DNA of 64,000 nucleotides from Asterias amurensis. Lineage: Eukaryota > Echinodermata > Asteroidea > Forcipulatida > Asteriidae. Location of the stretch: the NCBI RefSeq assembly GCF_032118995.1, contig NC_092649.1:19467832-19531831 (forward strand). The letters are read 5' to 3'. Below are positions 12,201 through 21,988 of this stretch, piece after piece. Positions within the stretch are counted from its first letter, which is position 1. Each line of letters begins with the position of its first letter. The position numbers and the translations under genes are program-made. The notes below the pieces were generated by a model that was not told the origin of the DNA, did no database searches, and saw only the letters and a program-made list of their open reading frames with translations.

Positions 12201-15200
12201 AAACTTTCAAAGAAGCACTCCTTTACCAGCACCCACATGAGTGGTCAATTAAGTACCAAATGTGCCCTTTAATGTTAAATATTTCAAACTATAAATATAT
12301 GCCTCATATCCATTACATATAGAAATGTAATTGTGGTGAGTTTGGTGAAAACAAGTCTAGAACTTTGGAAAATACAAACAGTGCCACTTTGTGCCCCCCC
12401 CCCCCACATCAATGTAGGTCTGAAAAGGCCCTTTCTGTAAGGTTAAGTGTAACCTGTTTGTGGGAGAGTATCAATTTTACCCTAATCAAGCCTACAAAAC
12501 TCACAATGTGAGTTCAAATGGTTTTTTCCTTTTAACTGATCATAAAGGTCACACCAACACCAAAACTTTGAGCAAACTATTTTAGGAAGTTGACCTCCCT
12601 CCAACCACTCTTGCTCATTTTGATTGCAACAATCAAAATAATCTTGATCTGCAGAAGTTTCTCAAAACAATTTTGTCCTGGGTTTATTGTTGCATGTTTT
12701 TTTGGATACAAATTTTGAAGTAAAAGCAATTCATTTGAAAGTAATTACTTAAATTTTCCTTATGTTTTTGTTACAGGAAGGATTGCTATCTTCAAAGATG
12801 TCTACAAGTCAACAAGTAAGAATCGATTTGAGGCCAATAATCAATTTGAGGCAAATACACTTCACTTTTGTTGCAGCAGCCCTCCTGTTTCATGTTTTTC
12901 TTGTGCTTAAGAAAATCAGTTTTATAAAGGTTAACGAGCTGGAGCTCTTTTCTACCAACTTAACTATTTCGTCTTGGGTGCAAGTTATGAGCCATTTTTT
13001 ACAACTGTTAAATGCTGTGTAGTGAGGGATCACACCCAAGTTTGCGATATGCAGCCAGGGGATCACCTTCAGGATATTTGAATTTTTATTTCAAATTATT
13101 AAGTTGTAAACCACAAGGCAAACTGAGATTGATGGCAGCCTGTAGTGTTTCAGGAAAAGTGGAGAGTGATGAGCAAAATATTACTCTCTATTTTTTAGTT
13201 TTATATATACCTGTTCTTGTTACAAAATGACTTTCATGGGGCTTGAAATGTTTGTGTTAACATTAAATTAAAAACAAGGTGTGTTTGTTTTGTTTGCCTG
13301 CCTGCAGCTTAAGTCTCCAAAACATCTACTTGCCAACAATGTCTGAGACCCACTACAGCCTGGCAAAAAGAACTACCTTCTCTGTTAACAGGTAAATTGA
13401 ACAAATTTGTCCCTGGAGCCTTTTATTGCTGCATCTTACCACCACTACTTTTAATGACTTTGACCAATAATTTTTTAGGGTCACATTGTAAACAAAAAAT
13501 TAAGGTCTGCTGTTACCATGGCAACCATTTGTTTGACCTTGGGTGAAATTATTTGTTTTTTTGGGGGGGGGGGGTAATTTTACAAAATTTACAAACTTTC
13601 TTCATGTTTAAAAATAAAAATTTTCCCATGGAAGTGAAATTGATTTGTCACAAGATAGTGTAAATGCATTGTGGGAATTCAAAATAGCCACCATATGAAG
13701 CGGCCATCTTTGATTTCTTATTTTATTTCAGCAAATACTTTGAGGTTAAAACTTTCAAAGAAGCACTCCTTTACCAGCACCCACATGAGTGGTCAATTAA
13801 GTACCAAATGTGCCCTTTAATGTTAAATATTTCAAACTATAAATATATGCCTCATATCCATTACATATAGAAATGTAATTGTGGTGAGTTTGGTGAAAAC
13901 AAGTCTAGAACTTTGGAAAATACAAACAGTGCCACTTTGTGCCCCCCCCCCCCCACATCAATGTAGGTCTGAAAAGGCCCTTTCTGTAAGGTTAAGTGTA
14001 ACCTGTTTGTGGGAGAGTATCAATTTTACCCTAATCAAGCCTACAAAACTCACAATGTGAGTTCAAATGGTTTTTTCCTTTTAACTGATCATAAAGGTCA
14101 CACCAACACCAAAACTTTGAGCAAACTATTTTAGGAAGTTGACCTCCCTCCAACCACTCTTGCTCATTTTGATTGCAACAATCAAAATAATCTTGATCTG
14201 CAGAAGTTTCTCAAAACAATTTTGTCCTGGGTTTATTGTTGCATGTTTTTTTGGATACAAATTTTGAAGTAAAAGCAATTCATTTGAAAGTAATTACTTA
14301 AATTTTCCTTATGTTTTTGTTACAGGAAGGATTGCCATCTTCAAAGATGTCTACAAGTCAACAAGTAAGAATCGATTTGAGGCCAATAATCAATTTGAGG
14401 CAAATACACTTCACTTTTGTTGCAGCAGTCCTCCTGTTTCATGTTTTTCTTGTGCTTAAGAAAATCAGTTTTATAAAGGTTAACGAGCTGGAGCTCTTTT
14501 CTACCAACTTAACTATTTCGTCTTGGGTGCAAGTTATGAGCCATTTTTTACAACTGTTAAATGCTGTGTAGTGAGGGATCACACCCAAGTTTGCGATATG
14601 CAGCCAGGGGATCACCTTCAGGATATTTGAATTTTTATTTCAAATTATTAAGTTGTAAACCACAAGGCAAACTGAGATTGATGGCAGCCTGTAGTGTTTC
14701 AGGAAAAGTGGAGAGTGATGAGCAAAATATTACTCTCTATTTTTTAGTTTTATATATACCTGTTCTTGTTACAAAATGACTTTCATGGGGCTTGAAATGT
14801 TTGTGTTAACATTAAATTAACAACAAGGTGTGTTTGTTTTGTTTGCCTGCCTGCAGCTCAAGTCTCCAAAACATCTACTTGCCAACAATGTCTGAGACCC
14901 ACTACAGCCTGACAAAAAGAACTACCGTCTCTGTAAACAGGTAAATTGAACAAATGTGTGCCTGCAGCCTTTTATTGCTGTATCTTACCACCACTACATT
15001 TTTAGCCTTTAACCAATAATTATTTAGGGTCAAACAGTGCCACTATGTGGCCCCCCCCCTTATCCCATGTAGGTCTGAAAAGGCCCTTTTCTTTTAGGGT
15101 CAAGTGAAACTTGTTTGTGGGAAAGTATCAATTTGACCCTAATCAAGCCTATAAAACTCACAGTTGAGCTTGAATTTTCTTTTTTTTAACTGATCATAAA

Positions 15201-16963
15201 GGTCACACCAACACAAAAACTTCAAGCAAACTGTTTAAGGAATTTGACCTCCCTCTCTTACCACTCTTGCTCATTTTGATGGCAACAATCAAAATAAATA
15301 TAATCTTGATCTGCACAAGCATGTTGAGTTGAAATGTCTCATTAGAGCACAACCTATTGACAGGAGTAGGAAAGGCATGTACACTTATATGGGCGCAATC
15401 ATCATCACAGCATTGTTGGTTAAACTGTGATGAGAGGCAACAGTCTGCACAATTTGTTCACTTGGTATAGGATTCTACATTCAAGACCGTCTCTTCCAAA
15501 AATGGTGCAATTTGGCGAAAATTCCATACAGGTACATATATCAGTGAAGTTCATGATACATAAGTTTTGCGATCCCCACGCTTTACCAATGGCCTTGAAA
15601 GAAGCCATACACAACTCATTTTTGAAGCGCCCTTTGTTGCCAAATGAATGCATGTTTGCAAATTGTTCACTTAGTTTACGAATATTAAGGCATTACTAAC
15701 TCGAGTTCCTTGATCAGTTTCAATAATTATTAAAATTTTGTGCAGGTACATGTACCTCCAAAGTTTGTCATCACACGCTGGTCTCACAGGAATTGCGGCG
15801 CGGTATCTCTATTGCGTGATTTAATGCACACCACACTTTTGCGCAACAGTCAAATTGCGCAAAAGTGATGGCGCCCTCTGTTGCCAGTCATGTTAAGGAA
15901 TGAGACAATCAACTCAATATTATTTTTTGTTTCTCATAAAAACAAATCCTGGGTTTATTGTTGCAAGTTTTATTGATAAAAATTCTGATAAGCAATTCAT
16001 TTGAAAGTTTACTTTTTTATTTTTGTTACAGGAAAATATTGCCGTCTTCAAAGATGTCAACAAGTAGTAATTGATTTGAGGCCAATAATCAATTTGAGGC
16101 AAAATACACTTCACTTTTTGTTTGAGCAGTCCTCTTGTTCCGTTTTTTCCTTGTGCTTAAGAAAATCAGTTTTGTATTTCACTAATTTCTCTCTGCTGCG
16201 TCTGCTGTTAATTGGAGTTTCATTTTCAGTTTAAACTCCTCTCTGCTTCATTTTGCTGTTATTGAGAGTGTTGCTTGCAATTTGTTTGAGTTCATGTTGT
16301 TGTTTTGGTGTGTGTGTGTTTGCATTATCACACAGTTATTGGTTTGAATACCATGCTCAAGGCGCATTTTCGCTGCCCCAAAACCGACTGCGACAGTTGG
16401 TAGACCTAAGCGGCAGAAACGCGACCCATCTGGGAATTCTGCTAAGGCCATGACATCATGACATGTGGAGCCTGCATCGGACGACAGCAATTAGGGTCTG
16501 TTTCTGCGTTTAAGACTCAGCACCGGTCACTTCTGGAATGGGTGAGTTTAATTCTGCTTCCAATTTTGATTTAAAAACTGCACTCTCTAGTAAAACTTAA
16601 ATTCGTATAAAGAAAATTAGTAATGATTATTTACAACTAAATAAAGCACCAAGTTAGGCCTGATGTATACATTACACAAGATCAAGAAACGGGAAGCAAT
16701 TTTACATGATGTCAATAACCAATTTCTTTTGGTTTTTAATTGTTATTCTTTGAACATGGCAAGATGTGATACCTGTCAGTGCTTGGGAGCAGGTCCTTTC
16801 AAGTTTTTCTGCAAGAGATTTTGCTCATTAAACTTTTTGGCATTCACACAATTTCTTATCTGTAAATTTTATCTTTCAGAGCCAGAGATGCAGCCAACTG
16901 TTCCTGAAATCAAGTGCAGAGGGAATCGCCTCTAGTGACATCGCTGAAGGCAATGTTGTATAA
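3222..16963 (+). CDS. unit A: predicted 12-exon gene with a tandemly amplified exon array
   Basis: I joined 3222-3283, 8405-8488, 9410-9448, 9941-10024, 11760-11843, 12777-12815, 13308-13391, 14326-14364, 14857-14940, 16032-16063, 16447-16541 and 16880-16963. The sum is 810 bases: 269 codons plus a stop, with no internal stop. The repeated exons are 84 bp (LSLQNIYLPTMSETHYSLAK...) and 39 bp (KDCHLQRCLQVN). Both have phase 2 at each end, so modules can be gained or lost without a frameshift. The C-terminus reads SVSAFKTQHRSLLEW then SQRCSQLFLKSSAEGIASS. I do not recognise the protein and assign no function. Weak points: the acceptor at 16446 is not strong, exon 10 is degenerate, and nothing here proves translation. 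A non-coding spliced RNA is the main alternative. A diverged mirror copy (unit B) faces it. Confidence 0.4.
3732..3788. repeat. near-perfect hairpin
   Basis: TAGCCCCACTTGTGTGGCCA is mirrored by TGGCCACACAAATGGGGCTA around a loop of about 17 bases. The stem of about 20 bp has one mismatch. It may be a small palindromic MITE remnant. Confidence 0.6.
4147..4675. mobile_element. palindromic MITE-like element
   Basis: The left arm (AACTATTTCGGTTTCG... TATTGTCTCCC) is matched inverted by the right arm (GGGAGACAATAGTGG... CGAAACCGAAATAGTT). An inner pair around GTAATTCAGTCCCCAACT (about 4393) and AGTTGGGGACTGAATTAC (about 4577) continues the palindrome. The structure fits a non-autonomous foldback element. 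The ends and target duplication are not clear. Confidence 0.5.
7410..7690 (-). repeat. tRNA-derived SINE, reverse copy
   Basis: Reading the minus strand, the head has a B box in GGGTTCGAATCCCACCCGAG and an A box in TGGTCTAGTTGGTATGACAC. Its tail ends in TATCCCCGATGCAAATTTAA. It is the inverted partner of the copies at 7770-8185. Confidence 0.6.
7690..8185 (+). repeat. two tRNA-derived SINE copies forming an inverted cluster
   Basis: A partial copy (about 7768-7930) is followed by a fuller copy (about 7930-8185). The fuller copy has GGTGGTCTAGTTGGTAAGAC and GGGTTCGAATCCC boxes and a TTATCCCCGATGCAA tail. With the reverse copy to the left, the cluster could fold into a long stem. More fragments of the same SINE lie at 10.89-11.24 kb and 45.3-45.45 kb. 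Confidence 0.6.
8405..8488 (+). CDS. unit A exon 2 (84-bp module exon, copy 1)
   Basis: The acceptor is CTGCCTGCAG| and the donor is AACAG|GTAAAT. Entered at phase 2 it reads LSLQNIYLPTMSETHYSLAK and stays open. Phase 0 would meet a stop, and the phase left by exon 1 is the open one. Confidence 0.4.
9410..9448 (+). CDS. unit A exon 3 (39-bp mini-exon, copy 1)
   Basis: The acceptor is TTTTTGTTACAG| and the donor is CAACAA|GTAATA. In the unit A phase it reads KDCHLQRCLQVN. At the DNA level it resembles the first half of the 84-bp exon, so the two exons may share an ancestor. Confidence 0.35.
9941..10024 (+). CDS. unit A exon 4 (84-bp module exon, copy 2)
   Basis: It matches exon 2 with one synonymous change seen by eye (GTA to GTT before AAC). 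The splice sites are the same. Its module has lost the following mini-exon, so the model joins it directly to exon 5. The shared phase keeps the frame open. Confidence 0.4.
10546..11293. other. replacement inside module 2 (MITE-like piece plus SINE fragments)
   Basis: The module sequence breaks off after AGTCTAGAACTTT and resumes at TTTGAGGCAAATACACTTC. The foreign stretch has a 10.69-10.88 kb block rich in GGATATCCGGTTA and TATTCG words. Several partial copies of the tRNA-derived SINE then repeat GATTCTAACTGCCTCTAGCT. The event removed the 39-bp mini-exon of this module. Confidence 0.65.
11760..11843 (+). CDS. unit A exon 5 (84-bp module exon, copy 3)
   Basis: It appears identical to exon 4, with the same acceptor and donor. 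It belongs to the recently duplicated pair of modules. Confidence 0.4.
12777..12815 (+). CDS. unit A exon 6 (39-bp mini-exon, copy 2)
   Basis: The acceptor is TTACAG| and the donor is the consensus CAACAA|GTAAGA. It reads KDCYLQRCLQVN, one residue different from the first mini-exon. Confidence 0.35.
13308..13391 (+). CDS. unit A exon 7 (84-bp module exon, copy 4)
   Basis: It appears identical to exon 5, in a module that differs from the previous one by only a few bases. Confidence 0.4.
14326..14364 (+). CDS. unit A exon 8 (39-bp mini-exon, copy 3)
   Basis: It reads KDCHLQRCLQVN in the unit A phase, with acceptor TTACAG| and donor CAACAA|GTAAGA. Confidence 0.35.
14857..14940 (+). CDS. unit A exon 9 (84-bp module exon, copy 5)
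   Basis: This is the most diverged forward copy. Three replacements are seen (L to S, A to T, F to V), yet it stays open in the same phase. The donor is AACAG|GTAAAT. Its module is truncated soon after, near 15.3 kb. Confidence 0.4.
16032..16063 (+). CDS. unit A exon 10 (degenerate mini-exon)
   Basis: It has the TTGTTACAG| acceptor but is 32 bp long: one base longer at its start and eight shorter near its end than the 39-bp copies. The donor is GTAGTA. The length change shifts the exit phase to 1, which fits the entry phase of the next modelled exon. That may be chance. Confidence 0.25.
16447..16541 (+). CDS. unit A exon 11 (penultimate)
   Basis: It reads HDIMTCGACIGRQQLGSVSA then FKTQHRSLLEW and ends at TGG|GTGAGT. 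The modelled acceptor (TCTGCTAAG|) is weak. The unit B copy of this exon is open further upstream, to 22125, while unit A has a stop there. The 5' edge is therefore uncertain. The 3' end and frame are well supported by the mirror copy. Confidence 0.4.
16880..16963 (+). CDS. unit A last coding exon
   Basis: The acceptor TTATCTTTCAG| is strong. The exon encodes SQRCSQLFLKSSAEGIASS and ends ...EGNVV with TAA at 16961-16963. The mirror copy in unit B differs by one residue (I to T in the ASSD.AEG stretch). Confidence 0.5.
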   Translation, partial: SQRCSQLFLKSSAEGIASSDIAEGNVV

Positions 16964-17464
16964 AGGAGAGCAACGGTTTTGAAAACATCAGCATCTAGTC
17001 AAGGACACCTTAGCTGTTCATTATAGAGATATGACTAAACAACCCAGTAATTTGTCTTAAATTGTGTAAACTATTCTAGATGTGTTAGTAATTGCCGAGT
17101 TCCCTTGATGGGAAGATTATCTAAGCAAACAAACATAATTTGATGTTTTTCATTTTTGTAACTGTAAGCCCAATAGTTAACATTTCTGTAAATAAGTGTA
17201 CCATTGCAAGCAAGCACATATGCGTTTTTATGCGCTACTTGGCGATCTTAGGGCCTTGGTGGTGCGGCACTGGAATAGTTTGGAATCCGGAAATACAAAG
17301 CATGGGAAATTCCAAACTTATTTGCAAAATGGGACTTGGACACATGCACGTGGCATGTGGGGTCTCAGCCCGGCCGGTTGTTTTACAGCTGGTGGTTGAT
17401 CTTAAAGGTGCATCATCTGGTGTTATCACAAATATGGTTGACCAAACGGGTTAGTTCCTAGTCT

Positions 17465-17622
17465 AGGCCATGGGACTAGGGACCGCGTCTCAGGAGTAGG
17501 GGGTGCCCCCCTCAGACGGGGGCATGGACCTGGGCGCTCTTTAAATAGAGTACGAGGGCCCTGATGATCTCCCGGGCGTGTCGGGGCTGGTATCCTGGGA
17601 CCTGCACGTGGTGGCCCTGCTT
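17465..17622 (+). other. GC-rich block with hairpin potential in the 3' UTR
   Basis: In otherwise AT-rich DNA this block contains GGGGGTGCCCCC, CCCCCTCAGACGGGGG and CCCGGGCG, plus an internal TTTAAATAG. It is kept in the opposite arm at about 20965-21120. I cannot assign it to a known RNA. Confidence 0.4.
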
Positions 17623-18044
17623 TTAACTAGCCTTACCAGGATGATATAGGCAAAATTATGAAGCAATGAAACTAAACTGCTTGCGATGGTGCTTTTATAC
17701 CATACCTTACACTTTACTTTCATGAATGTAATATCCAATGTAATACTGGCACAACTTTTCAGATCATCAATTTCCTAATTGTGGTTTTTCAGCTGTACTG
17801 TTTGAAAATAGGTTAAAGTACATTGCTGTGCCAGACATTCACTCTTTTGCTCATTAAATTTGTGTTGCATGCCTGTTGCAACTACAAGTCAACAGAAAAA
17901 AACAAGTTTGAGTTCACTCTTTGGCTCTCACGATAATACAAAAAAAAAGAGGAAAAGGGCATTTGAGAGAACTTGAGAAAAAAATAAAATAAGTGCATTG
18001 TCATGAATACATCTGAAGTCTTGTTTTGTGTAAACAAAATGCTC

Positions 18045-18050
18045 AATAAA
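18045..18050 (+). terminator. poly(A) signal of unit A
   Basis: AATAAA occurs in GCTCAATAAATTTATA, just before the 105-bp repeat core. The mirror signal for unit B is at 20535-20540. Confidence 0.5.
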
Positions 18051-18072
18051 TTTATATATTCATGTTGAGTCT

Positions 18073-18942
18073 GTCTTTTTATTTAATCTTGCTCTTTTGA
18101 CTGATTTGGGACCATTTTATTTTTCGGTCAATTTTAAAAAATGGGCCTTTTTGAGCCAGGATTTTTGATTTAAAAAACTGCAAGGGGTTAAACTTGTTCT
18201 TTTGACTGATTTTTAATGCGAAAAAAAATTGCAAAATTTTTTAAAAATTGGCCTTTTAGGGCCAGGATTTTTGTTTTAAAAAACTGCAAGGGGTTAAACT
18301 TGTTCTTTTGACTGATTTGTGACCGTTTTATTTTTCGGCCAATTTTTAACAATGGGCATTTTTGGGTCAGGATTTTTGGTTTAAAAAACTGCAAGGGGTT
18401 AAACTTGTTCTTTTGACTGATTTGGGACAATTTTATTTTTCGGCAAATTTTTAGAAATGGGCCTTTTTGAGCAAGGATTTTTAGTTTAAAAAACTGCAAG
18501 GGGTTAAACTTGTGCTTTTGACTGATTTGGGACCATTTTATTTTTCGGCCAATTTTTAGAAATGGGCCTTTTTGAGCCAGGATTTTTAGTTTAAAAAACT
18601 GCAAGGGGTTAAACTTGTTCTTTTGACTGATTTGTGACCGTTTTATTTTTCGGCCATTTTTTAGAAATGGGCCTTTTTGAGCCAGGATTTTTAGTTTAAA
18701 AAACTGCAAGGGGTTAAACTTGTTCTTTTGACTGATTTGGGACCATTTTATTTTTCGGCCAATTTTTAGAAATGGGCCTTTTTGAGCAAGGATTTTTAGT
18801 TTAAAAAACTGCAAGGGGTTAAACTTGTGCTTTTGACTGATTTGGGACCATTTTATTTTTCGGCCAATTTTTTAAAATGTGCCTTTTTGGGTCATGATTT
18901 TTGATTTAAAAAATTGCAAGGGGTTAAACTTGTTCTTCTTTT
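18073..18942 (-). repeat. 105-bp tandem repeat, left half of core (about 8 units)
   Basis: GCAAGGGGTTAAACTTG recurs at about 18286, 18391, 18496, 18601, 18706, 18811 and 18916, exactly 105 bp apart. Because 105 is a multiple of 3, the minus strand keeps a 208-codon open frame of 35-residue repeats (for example KILAQKGPFLKIGRKIK). I read that frame as a by-product of the period and not as a gene. Confidence 0.9.
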
Positions 18943-20500
18943 AACCAAGAATCCTGGCTCAAAAAGGTACATTTTAAAAAATTGGCCAAGAAATAAAATG
19001 GTCCCAAATCAGTCAAAAGAACAAGTTTAACCCCTTGCAGTTTTTTAAACCAAAAATCCTGACCCAAAATGCCCATTTCTAAAAATTGGCCGAAAAATAA
19101 ACTGGTCCCAAATCAGTCAAAAGAACAAGTTTAACCCCTTGCAGATTTTTAAACCAAAAATCCTGGCTCAAAAAGGCCCACTTCTAAAAATTGGCCGAAA
19201 AATAAAACGGTCCCAAATCAGTCAAAAGAACAAGTTTAACCCCTTGCAGTTTTTTAAACCAAAAATCCTGACCCAAAAATGCCCATTGTTAAAAATTGGC
19301 CGAAAAATAAAACGGTCACAAATCAGTCAAAAGAACAAGTTTAACCCCTTGCAGATTTTTTAATCAAAAATCCCACCCCAAAAACGCCAATTTCTAAAAA
19401 TTGGCCGAAAAATAAACTGGTCCCAAATCAGTCAAAAGAACAAGTTTAACCCCTTGCAGATTTTTAAACCAAAAATCCTGGCTCAAAAAGGCCCATTTTT
19501 AAAAATTGGCCGAAAAAATAAAATGCTCCCAAATCAGTCAAAAGCACAAGTTTAACCCCTTGCAGTTTTTTAAACTAAATATCCTGGCTCAAAAAGGCCC
19601 ATTTCTAAAAATTGGCCGAAAAATAAAATGGTCCCAAATCAGTCAAAAGAACAAGTTTAACCCCTTGCAGTTTTTTAAACTAAAAATCCTGGCTCAAAAA
19701 GGCCCATTTCTAAAAATTGGCCGAAAAATAAAATGGTCCCAGATCAGTCAAAAGAACAAGTTTAACCCCTTGCAGTTTTTTAAACTAAAAATCCTTGCTC
19801 AAAAAGGCCCATTTCTAAAAATTGGCCGAAAAAATAAAATGCTCCCAAATCAGTCAAAAGCACAAGTTTAACCCCTTGCAGTTTTTTAAACTAAATATCC
19901 TGGCTCAAAAAGGCCCATTTCTAAAAATTGGCCGAAAAAATAAAATGCTCCCAAATCAGTCAAAAGAACAAGTTTAACCCCTTGCAGATTTTTTAATCAA
20001 AAATCCCACCCCAAAAACGCCAATTTCAAAAAATTGGCCGAAAAATAAAATGGTCCCAAATCAGTCAAAAGAACAAGTTTAACCCCTTGCAGTTTTTTAA
20101 ACTAAAAATCCTGGCTCAAAAAGGCCCATTTCTAAAAATTGGCCGAAAAATAAAATGGTCCCAGATCAGTCAAAAGAACAAGTTTAACCCCTTGCAGTTT
20201 TTTAAACTCAAAATCCTTGCTCAAAAAGGCCCATTTCTAAAAATTGGCCGAAAAATAAAATGGTCCCAAATCAGTCAAAAGAACAAGTTTAACCCCTTGC
20301 AGTTTTTAAAACAAAAATCCTGGCCCTAAAAGGCCAATTTTTAAAAAATTTTGCAATTTTTTTTCACATTAAAAATCAGTCAAAAGAACAAGTTTAACCC
20401 CTTGCAGTTTTTTAAATCAAAAATCCTGGCTCAAAAAGGCCCATTTTTTAAAATTGACCGAAAAATAAAATGGTCCCAAATCAGTCAAAAGAGCAAGGTT
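18943..20500 (+). repeat. 105-bp tandem repeat, right half of core (about 14-15 units)
   Basis: This is the same unit as the left half in inverted orientation (CAAGTTTAACCCCTTGCAG words). The switch is near 18940-18945, where CTTGTTCTTC meets AACCAAGAATCCTGG. Unit numbers differ between the halves (8 against about 15), as expected for repeats that expand or contract independently. Confidence 0.9.
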
Positions 20501-20519
20501 AAATAAAAAGACAGACTCA

Positions 20520-21620
20520 ACATGAATATATAAATTTATTGAGCATTTTGTTTACACAAAACAAGACTTCAGATGTATTCATGACAATGCACTTATTTTA
20601 TTTTTTTCTCAAGTTCTCTCAAATGCCCTTTTCCTCTTTTTTTTGTATTATCGTGAGAGCCAAAGAGTGAACTCGAACTTGTTTTTTTCTGTTGACTTGT
20701 AGTTGCAACAGGCATGCAACACAAATTTAATGAGCAAAAGAGTGAATGTCTGGCACAGCAATGTACTTTAACCTAGTTTCAAACAGTACAGCTGAAAAAC
20801 CACAATTAGGAAATTGATGACCTGAAAAGTTGTGCCAGTATTACATTGGATATTACATTCATGAAAGTAAAGTGTAAGGTATGGTATAAAAGCACCATCG
20901 CAAGCAGTTTAGTTTCATTGCTTCATAATTTTGCCTATATCATCCTGGTAAGGCTAGTTAAAAGCAGGGCCACCACGTGCAGGTCCCAGGATACCAGCCC
21001 CGACACGCCCGGGAGATCATCAGGGCCCTCGTACTCTATTTAAAGAGCGCCCAGGTCCATGCCCCCGTCTGAGGGGGGCACCCCCTACTCCTGAGACGCG
21101 GTCCCTAGTCCCATGGCCTAGACTAGGAACTAACCCGTTTGGTCAACCATATTTGTGATAACACCAGATGATGCACCTTTAAGATCAACCACCAGCTGTA
21201 AAACAACCGGCCGGGCTGAGACCCCACATGCCACGTGCATGTGTCCAAGTCCCATTTCGCAAATAAGTTTGGAATTTCCCATGCTTTGTACTTCCGGATT
21301 CCAAACTATTCCAGTGCCGCACCACCAAGGCCCTAAGATCGCCAAGTAGCGCATAAAAACGCATATGTGCTTGCTTGCAATGGTACACTTATTTACAGAA
21401 ATGTTAACTATTGGGCTTACAGTTACAAAAATGAAAAACATCAAATTATGTTTGTTTGCTTAGATAATCTTCCCATCAAGGGAACTCGGCAATTACTAAC
21501 ACATCTAGAATAGTTTACACAATTTAAGACAAATTACTGGGTTGTTTATTCATATCTCTATAATGAACAGCTAGGGTGTCCTCGACTAGATGCTGATGTT
21601 TTCAAAACCGTTGCTCTCCT
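20520..21620 (-). other. predicted 3' UTR of unit B
   Basis: It is the near-identical mirror of the unit A 3' UTR, including the GC-rich block at about 20965-21120. Two transcripts with these tails would be sense copies of each other, but read-through of either would be antisense to the other. Confidence 0.45.
20535..20540 (-). terminator. poly(A) signal of unit B
   Basis: TTTATT on the plus strand is AATAAA on the minus strand, in the same context as the unit A signal. It marks the end of the mirror transcript next to the 105-bp core. Confidence 0.5.
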
Positions 21621-21704
21621 TTATACAACATTGCCTTCAGCGGTGTCACTAGAGGCGATTCCCTCTGCACTTGATTTCAGGAACAGTTGGCTGCATCTCT
21701 GGCT
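21621..21704 (-). CDS. unit B last coding exon
   Basis: The acceptor is TTATCTTTCAG|. The exon encodes SQRCSQLFLKSSAEGIASS then DTAEGNVV and a TAA stop at 21623-21621. It is 84 bp long, the same as in unit A. Confidence 0.45.
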   Translation of the reverse strand, partial: SQRCSQLFLKSSAEGIASSDTAEGNVV

Positions 21705-21988
21705 CTGAAAGATAAAGTTTACAGATAAGAAATTGTATGGATGCCAAAAAGTTTAATGAGAAAAAGCTCTTGCAGAAAAATATAAATGGACCTGCTCCCA
21801 AGCACTGACATCTTGCAACAATCAAAGAATAACAATTAAAAACCAAAACAAGTTGGTTATTTACATCAGGCCTAACTAGGAGCTTTATTTAGTTGGAAAT
21901 ACTCATTACTAGTTTTCTTTTTAAGAATATAACTTTTACTACAGAGTGCAGTTTTTTAAATCAAAAATGAAAGCAGAATTAAACTCAC

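Larger units (their letters stand above)
8340..15330 (+). repeat. tandem array of about 1.55-kb modules, each with exon-like segments
   Basis: The landmark TAAGTCTCCAAAACATC recurs near 8405, 9941, 11760, 13308 and 14857 (slightly altered in the last copy). The spacings are 1536, 1819, 1548 and 1549 bp. The 11.76 and 13.31 kb modules are almost identical by eye, with a few substitutions, so the amplification is recent. The outer modules differ more. The second module is interrupted by a replacement at 10546-11293. Each full module carries an 84-bp and a 39-bp exon of unit A plus introns. Small open frames inside the module (86 and 72 codons) run through introns and are not treated as genes. 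Confidence 0.85.
16964..18065 (+). other. predicted 3' UTR of unit A
   Basis: About 1.1 kb runs from the TAA to a poly(A) signal AATAAA at 18045-18050. It contains the GC-rich block at 17465-17622. By eye it is almost identical to the reverse complement of 20520-21620. A 104-codon open frame at 17140-17454 is duplicated in the mirror arm, but it lies in the UTR and is not called. Confidence 0.45.

Noticed and set aside
9395..14779. Recurrent 86- and 72-codon open frames in each 1.55-kb module
   Set aside because: They span introns and splice sites. The frame that agrees with exon phases is a different one, and copies are nearly identical only because the module is duplicated.
17140..17454. 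104-codon open frame with a mirror copy at 21130-21444
   Set aside because: It lies in the predicted 3' UTR. Its conservation is explained by near-identity of the palindrome arms, and the few differences are not synonymous.
18900..19000. Palindrome as an assembly error
   Set aside because: The arms differ in unit number, in substitutions and by an extra tandem segment at 22.33 kb, so a simple collapsed or mirrored contig is unlikely. Long reads would settle it.
18188..20329. Long open frames of 35-residue repeats (KILAQKGPFLKIGRKIK...)
   Set aside because: The 105-bp repeat period is a multiple of 3, so any stop-free unit stays open when repeated. There is no splice context, the same frame occurs in both halves, and it lies beyond both poly(A) signals.
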